DNA from: Pseudeuparius sepicola
Taxonomy: Eukaryota; Arthropoda; Insecta; Coleoptera; Anthribidae
Direction: 5' to 3'
Assembly: GCA_963920635.1 (NCBI GenBank)
Contig: OY987302.1
Span: 43,837,500-43,901,499, forward strand
Length of the DNA: 64,000 bases
The number at the start of each line of letters is the position of its first letter. Within the stretch, counting starts at the first letter, position 1. The translations under genes and the position numbers were made by a program. Shown in pieces: positions 57,254 through 64,000 of the stretch. The notes below the pieces were generated by a model. It saw nothing but the letters and a program-made list of their open reading frames with translations. It made no database searches and was not told where the DNA came from.

Positions 57254-57899
57254 CAGGGAGTTCCAAAAAAGTGTGGCGACAAATTTTTTTTTTAAATGGA
57301 ATGACCCGATTTTTTATCGCAAATGAAGCCTATCAAAGTATAGTATACATACCTAAATTATTTCCGCTTTCATCTGCGACGTTGCCAAGTTATAATTTTT
57401 TTAAAGTATTTTTTGCTAAATAGGTACCAACCCTTCATTAATATTGCTATATTTTTCTTGGGGCTTGATTTTTTCTCTTGAAACTTTGGTTGTGGATTTA
57501 CACTTAACCATTTTATTAATGACTAAGAACCAAGTTGAAAATTTTTGTACAGGATGTTTCACTTTTTCGAAGTTTTGGCGGAAAAAGTGAAATATCCTGT
57601 ACAATTTTAAACTTGGTTCTTAGTCATTAATAAAATGAAAATGGTTAAGTGTCAATCCACAACCAAAGTTTCAAGAGAAAAAATCTAGCCGCAAGAAAGA
57701 AAAATATAGCAATATTAATGAAGGTATTTAGCAAAAAATACTTTAAAAATTTATAACTTGGCAACGCCGCAGATGGAAGCGGAAATAATTTAGGGATGTA
57801 TACTATAATTTGATAGGCTTCATTTGCGATAAAAAAATCGGGTCATTCCATTTAAAAAAAAATATTTTTTTTGTCGCCACACTTTTTTGGAACACCCTG
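57254..57899. mobile_element. 646-bp palindromic MITE, TA-flanked
   Basis: CAGGGAGTTCCAAAAAAGTG at the left and the inverted copy ending GGAACACCCTG at the right; arms of about 300 bp meet near 57575. It lies only four bases (TATA) from the previous MITE, so one inserted into the TA flank of the other. The minus frame at 57416-57604 is a palindrome by-product. Confidence 0.85.
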
Positions 57900-57901
57900 T
57901 A

Positions 57902-59675
57902 TATACCATTATCCTGAAAAGTATAGCCACAATCTAAGAAACATACTGAAAGGCAATAAATATACAAGTATGGTCAAAAACTTAATATCGTAGTGAGTTT
58001 TCTTCGAGGTTTTCTTTAAGGTATGGAGAATGGCCGAAATGAGTTTTGTTAGAAAGTACATGGTAAAATTCACTGTTTTCTCGCATGGCAAAAGCATCAC
58101 GGAGAAACTCTACTTAAAATACGATTTTTCCATTTTCAGAGTCACAAAGGTAAAAACCGAGGTAAACACCCAAGTATAATCACCCAAAGAAGAACCCAAC
58201 AATACTAATATTACATCTTTAAAAGTATCAAGCTACTCCTATAGCATTGATTCCAAAAGATGGGTTATCGTACTCTGTGCCTATACTTAGTAAATTTATG
58301 TTCCATATTAGATACAAAGATAACTTTAAAATGCACTACTTACAACTGTGATGGGATACATTGGATTTATTATTGTGAAGAGTAGTACGTGATTAGGTCT
58401 GGTCTCGTCAGGTCTTTTCCGCCTGGGTTCCTCGGTAGAAGCATTGTATGTGGCATGGCCCTGAAAAATTAAAAAAAAATTAAAACGGATGATAAATTTA
58501 ATGTTCTAAAATCGGGTAATATATTGGATGTGCTACTTTATTTAAAGATCAAACTTTAATTAGCGACCTAATAAGGTTTCCTAGTTACCGAAACGGCTTC
58601 ATAAAAACGATACAGGACTTTCAAATTTTATTTTTTACTACCTTTTGCTACGTAACATCTCAGAAATTACGAACCAAGAGCCAAAATTCGGTCTTAAAAG
58701 AATAAAACTATGGGTCTCAACTCGGGTCTCAACAATCGTACGAAGCCAAGATCCAGGTCATTATCGTAAAGTTCTGGTTTTCGGGGATGCAACTCTATAC
58801 CTACTAGTTTTATGGCACAATGAGAGCAAACATTTTTATTCCAAATTGAATGAACGATATAATGAAATCCTCGATGAAATCTAATGAATATAGAGTGGAT
58901 TTTTTTTTGTTTCTTTATGCCCTTTGTAATACAAGTACAATTCGAAGTATAATCTGTATGTGAAACATTGAAAGTTACTATTGCAAAATGGTGATAACTT
59001 TATGTACTTAACGATAAACGAGATGATAAATAAAAAATAAATAAATACCGATTTTTGTGTAAATCTGAGAAGATAAAAGTTACTGGTTCTTCTCTTATTT
59101 ATTTATTTAAAATATCACTTTCTATCAGTACCTAACAAAAATACCGGATTTTTTTCAATAACATTGTTTTAACTTTTTCAAATTTCAATAAAAATCGGTA
59201 TTTATACGTTTGAGTTGATTATGAACAAGCTCTTCTTATAAACTATCCCGACAAAAAATATTTTGAACAAGATTTCTATAGAAATAGCACCTCGAAAAGG
59301 GCAATAGGGTCAACAGATTCAGTTTGTGTCGCCCGTCACACACAAAAAGTTTTTGAAAATCGGACAGCAAATACCATTTACATTTTTTAAAGTAGCCCTA
59401 AATATTTTTTTTATTTAAATGTTTCTGAATGTACGAAACGAAAAAGTATTCCCTACCTTGTTGGGAAACAGCAAAATAAGAAAGTGACAGAAATGACACC
59501 CGCCTACTATGTTTTTATGCTCGTTTTTATGTAATCGTGAGTGTTAATAATAATTATTGTTATTTAAATATAGGGAACAAAAAGTTAATGAAAAAATAAC
59601 AAGAGTAAAAAAGTTTCTAAATTAATTGGACTACAGAATATGAATTTTTCTTTTTAAATAAACTAACAAAAAAAT
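57902..59675. other. No recognisable gene
   Basis: A 79-codon frame at 58645-58884 is unrecognised. The rest is AT-rich. Confidence 0.45.
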
Positions 59676-59677
59676 TA

Positions 59678-60481
59678 TAGATGGCAAATGTTCGAGCATT
59701 TGTGATTTTGAGCAGGACACTTTTAAAAATGTCCGCCGAGGCCTCGAGCATTTATGGACATTTTTGAAAATGGTGCCATTCGATTGCTTGTGAAAAGACC
59801 TTTAAAACAAGACCTTATATGTATGACTTTTGATTAAAAAAGTATAAAGTAAAACAAAAATAAAATGTAAAATTTAAAAAAAAATTTTCTAGTTACAGAC
59901 TGAAGTCAGATTTAGAAGACCCAACGCGTAGGTACATGTAGGATGTAGGTTAGTTAGAAATACTTTGTACATTTTTGTTACTAAATCTAAATAACTTCTT
60001 TATCTGTACTGGAGCCTTTGAACATTGAATTAAATGTTTTCTCATTCTTCCTGCATGGACATTTTGCCCAGCTTTACAAAATTCACAAATAGCATATTTT
60101 AATTTTTGGTCACTTCTTTTCTTGAAGTAATTCTAGACTACTGAATTTTGTTTGACCATTTTGCAAAGTAGGAACACAATTCGCAATATTCTAGGTTAGA
60201 ATTAGAAATGGTTTTGTAGTTTTATAGGTTAGAAATGGAGAGATTTTTTTTTATAAATGATCATAAATGTTTATAAATGCTCATAAATGACCATAAATGC
60301 TCACACGTGACCAGAAATTCTCATTAATTCTCTAACTGACGACATTTATATAAATGATCATAAATGCTCCAAAACTGCCGGGCAGTGACGAAAAATGGCA
60401 AGACACCTTTAAAAATGTCCTGCTCATAAATGCTCATAAAATTCTCAAAATGCTTCTGATCAGAAATGCTCCAGCCATCTA
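59678..60481. mobile_element. 804-bp MITE with TAGATGGC ends and subterminal ATAAATG repeats
   Basis: TAGATGGC begins the left end and its reverse complement closes the right, flanked by TA (59676-59677, 60482-60483). Inverted subterminal text is GAGCAGGACA...TTTAAA. Near 60255-60375 are about seven spaced copies of ATAAATGNTC. No coding capacity. Confidence 0.75.
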
Positions 60482-60483
60482 TA

Positions 60484-63132
60484 AAAAAACTATTGAGAAG
60501 CTAAGTATAGGTTTGCAACTTTTACAATAAATACCTTCCAATTCTACAGCATCCTGTAGTTTGCTTCTGATACAGAGGGTGACATTTACACTGTTACCGA
60601 TTAAGTAGGTACTTTATAGACTTGTCTAGATAAGTAGTAGTAGGTAGGAATATCAAATCAAGCGTTTGCAACAAGAATTAGACCAGGTGCAATAATAATC
60701 AAAAATTACCTACTCCTAATGCAATTCCATTTGAAAATCATTTCGTTTACTTAAAATAATAGTTACTTCAAAGTAAAGTAAAGAGTCCAAAAAAGATGAG
60801 AAATAGGAAAAACTCCAATTTTCCGCGAAAGGGAGGGAGAAAAAAATTAAAGAGATATTTTTTGTTCCATATTGTATTGTTTATTCAACAAGATAATAAA
60901 TTTTAGTATTGTACAGGGCCGTAGTATTTTTTTTGTTTAATTAATGGTACTGATTACCCAGACCTCCACCACTGGTTACTTTGGAGACCTGATATTAACA
61001 TGTGTTTTGTCACCCTATGAGGGTATTATTGTGTACCAAGTTTGGTTTAAATATTCTTATTGGTTTGGAAGGTATAAACAAAAATCGATATTTTTTTGAA
61101 ATCTTAATCACCCTGTATCTTCGTAACGAAGCGTTTTTGGATCCATATTGATATGAACTTTTCGTCTTATTTTAACGAGTAAATTACGCCCCTGAAAGGG
61201 TGCCGCATAGTTTTGAATCACCCTGTATAACACGTAAAGGTAGTAATTGTTTAAAGGTAGAGAAGCATTTTTATTCCTTGTGTTTTCCCCGAGGTTTTCC
61301 CTCGGTTTTTCCAATTAGAGTTAGATCATTGTGATCGAATACATATTCCTTGGTTTAGGTAAATACAGGCGCGGCCTCATAAATGTTTCCTTTCACTAGG
61401 CACGAGAAATGAACAAGAAATCAAAATTTTCGGGTAAGTGCGGCAACGTTGCGCCAATTCCACGGCTTCTCAAATCAACAACTTCCCCTACATTCCTTCG
61501 TACCTCTCCGCTCTTCCCCGTAGAAAATAAAAATTGGGGTGACTACGTTTTCATACGACAGTCAACGAAAATAGGTTAAATCGCTGCATTATTACTGGTA
61601 TTATTATTATAATAATTTATAAGTGGAAATAAATCTTACACTGTTCCTGTGTTCTGATATTCACGTAACGTGAAATTACGCGGATTTCTTTGATTGTCAA
61701 AGTGGTATTAGTTAAATAAGGTATATATAAGTATGATTGTGTTATTATCTCGGTTATTATAGAAGAATCTAGTAGTGGTTTTTTACATTAGTTTAAGATT
61801 TTCAACTATGTATTATTCAGGCAATCTATTAGTTCAGTCAAAGGGTAGTTTAAAGTGGAAAGTTTTGGTATAATTGTTTTAGTAGTTTATTTTGTTTTTT
61901 GGGGTGCTGAACACGAATCTGAAGTTTCGAACGAATTTTCGCGGCAAATATGAGAAATCATCAATAAAACCACTAAAAATAGTGTTTTTAGTGGTTTTTC
62001 ACCTTATAACGGGCAACGCAAGCTACTTACGCAAAAAGAGATTCTGTAGTAAAATAAAGAGAAGAAAATTATCTACAATTTAACTCTCTAAACATTTTTT
62101 GTAAGTCGTATGGTTTCCACGCAAAAGAGTAGATATTGAAACATAGAGGAACTTCAGTAATTCTTTTAAAACAGCAAAAAAACACCATTAATTTATAATT
62201 TTTGTTTCTTGTAGGTAAATATTATTCTATAGGCAAATAAAAGACGTGAATTTCTGTACAATTTTTATGTATTTGTGTATACGAGCCCTCTTAGACACGG
62301 CTTCCATGCAATGATGCGAGTGGCGAATATTTCAATTCGAACTTTGCAATATATTGAGAATATTTTGGAAATATTCAGTTCCGGAAAAACGAATATTCAT
62401 TTATTTTATATTTCCCGGAAATTTTGTGAGAAAGTTCGCAATTTTCAGCCCGAAAATTCATATCGAATATACAGGGTATCCCACAACTTATACGCCAGAG
62501 GGCAACAGGTGGTACTAGACGTCAAAATATACCGTGTGAGCCAAAAATGCCTTAGTAAAATGTTGCTCGTTTAAAAGATACAGGGCTCGATACAGGGTGT
62601 TGGAAATGAAACTTGATTTTCGAAAAATTGCAATAATTTCGAAGGTGAGAAATCCGAATTAATTTATTATTAATTAGGAAAAATTCAACAAGCGAACGAT
62701 AATATTAAAAATTCGGAAAATACCTTCCCGAATGTGAGGCCTCATTTAATAAAGAGCATAAAGAAGTGACTTGAGGTTAAACGGAGGACATTTTCAATAT
62801 ATATACCATATATAAGTCCACCTTACCGGAGAATACGAGCCTCAAGAATGCGAGTAAAAAATTTCGAATGTTGCCAAACTTTCAAATATAATTCTCTTTA
62901 GGAAATATAATAAACCAAAGCCATTACGCTAGTGCACCAGAATTGTACAGGTTTTTTGCGATCCGGCAACGCCTAGCAAGCCCAGTAAAGATTCATCCTG
63001 CAATCAGTATCCCAAGCTGAATATTTCTTAGAGCGACTGGCGGTCGTAAATATCACGTACACTAGTCTTCGCCTCATAGCCGTGCGCGAAGGGAGACAAT
63101 TTGAGTTTTGCGGTGTTAGTAGTGGTTGTATA
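60484..63132. other. No recognisable gene; several solo MITE ends
   Basis: CACCCTGTATCTTCG (61107 region), CACCCTGTATAAC (61222 region), ACAGGGTATCCCACAAC (62471 region) and ACAGGGTGTTGGAAATG (62593 region) are MITE-type termini without clear partners. Short frames look like chance. Confidence 0.4.
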
Positions 63133-63250
63133 ATGACCAGTGTCCGTGGAAAGACCATACATAGCCAAGCCAGGGAAATTATCGCAAACGTAATAAGGGT
63201 TTGCGATGAGGAGGCAACTAATAACGCTTTCAAATTACTTATTTTATCAG
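63133..63250 (+). pseudogene. N-terminal fragment of a Tc1/IS630-like transposase
   Basis: From ATG at 63133: MTSVRGKTIHSQAREIIANV followed by IRVCDEEATNN. I recall GKxIHSQxREII...V..FxxEEA as the start of a common insect transposase family, just before its helix-turn-helix. The similarity stops after about 36 residues and the following text is unrelated, so only the first exon or a truncated piece remains. Confidence 0.55.
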
Positions 63251-64000
63251 ACTCCTCAACTGACTACCAAAATTTTCACCGCCGTTATTACCGACGCCTG
63301 TGGCGGCAGCAATTTTATGGCCTATTCCCGCGTTTTTTATTTTACTTCCCCTCTGCGTCTCTAGCGTTCTCTCCTATGTTTTATGTTTCACTCTCGGTTT
63401 TACTATACCTGTTGAAGTGAATTTCAAAAAACATTTTGTATTTTGAATAAAGTGCGTTGTATTTTCGAAATTTGGATTTTTTCGGTGTTTCTACATTCAT
63501 AGACGAATATCTCGCAAACTGCTTGCGATATTGATATTGACCAAGAAAGAGTATGTTTTATACGTGGAAATGATGACGTCTCGAAGTCAAAACATTCCAG
63601 ATTCACAGGGTAAAATATTATTTCATCACGAAGTTATAATCGAGTTAAAGGGAAAGTTGCACTTTTATTTATTTATTTTTTTGCTATTTGCCAAAAACTA
63701 CTTACCTATTTCCCTATTTCTATCATTTCAACACTCTTTTGCGAGGAACACATAAGACGTACAAAAAAATTTTAAGACAGTGAAATTGTAGATAATTTTC
63801 TCCTGTTTATTTTACTATAGGGCCACTTTTTGCGTAAATAACTTGCTTTGCAAGCTATAAGCTGTAAACGAGGCTGTAAATCAGCACCTCAAAGAACATG
63901 AAATAAACCACTAAAAACAATTACACCAGAACTTTCCACTTCGCACCCTTCTTGTGTACCATTTGACTGAACTAAATTTACTGTTAGGCAATGTAAGCCC
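63251..64000. other. No recognisable gene
   Basis: Low-complexity, AT-rich sequence to the window end; nothing supportable. Confidence 0.45.

Overview
This is AT-rich eukaryotic DNA, most likely from an insect. The reasons are a Gypsy/errantivirus-type retrotransposon with an env gene, fragments of insect-style Tc1/mariner-like transposases, a Helitron with the arthropod-type CTAG end, many short hairpin-forming MITEs, and one exon-like fragment of an hnRNP L/smooth-type RNA-binding protein. The window reads as intergenic or intronic DNA filled with nested transposable elements. I found no complete host gene, tRNA, rRNA or CRISPR array.

Layout. 1-29 kb holds scattered repeats: a 2-kb imperfect inverted-repeat element around a decayed gene fragment (3.0-5.0 kb), a 201-bp Helitron (5.84 kb), the hnRNP L-like exon on the minus strand (6.74-6.83 kb), hairpin MITEs (12.07, 16.74, 25.96, 26.86, 27.72 and 28.40 kb), a mariner-type transposase relic (21.2 kb), a satellite-like array (22.8-23.65 kb), and two copies of an about 0.5-kb repeat, one of them split by a TA-flanked MITE. 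29.337-52.237 kb is one Gypsy element with 214-bp LTRs and a CGTT target duplication. Its gag is open, its pol is broken by stops and frameshifts, and its env is split by a second element. 52.2-64 kb is again MITEs and transposase relics.

The main discovery candidate is the element splitting env (35533-51181, 15649 bp). It is a nearly perfect giant palindrome: a 7826-bp left arm, a 255-bp spacer and a 7568-bp right arm, with AG...CT ends and a 6-bp target duplication (TATGAC). These end features fit Polinton/Maverick elements, but no polymerase B, integrase, ATPase or capsid gene is visible. Each arm carries a 100-codon gene of a small basic-fold or OB-like type, a 36-codon very basic peptide gene overlapping it by ATGA, a 178-codon gene resembling a multi-copy insect family (DUF8207-like, from memory), and a decayed non-LTR retrotransposon. 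The arms share the same retrotransposon and the same defects, so one 7.8-kb segment seems to have been copied into an inverted repeat. That palindrome later moved as a unit into the Gypsy env gene. The two arms then acquired private deletions (30 bp on the left, 288 bp on the right).

The outer 0.8 kb of each arm is a dense regulatory-looking array. It has three copies of a block with ETS, CRE (TGACGTCA) and E2F (GGCGGGAAA) type motifs, and eleven one-base-spaced inverted repeats per end that match the ecdysone-response-element consensus exactly or nearly so. These motif identities are sequence matches; function is inference.
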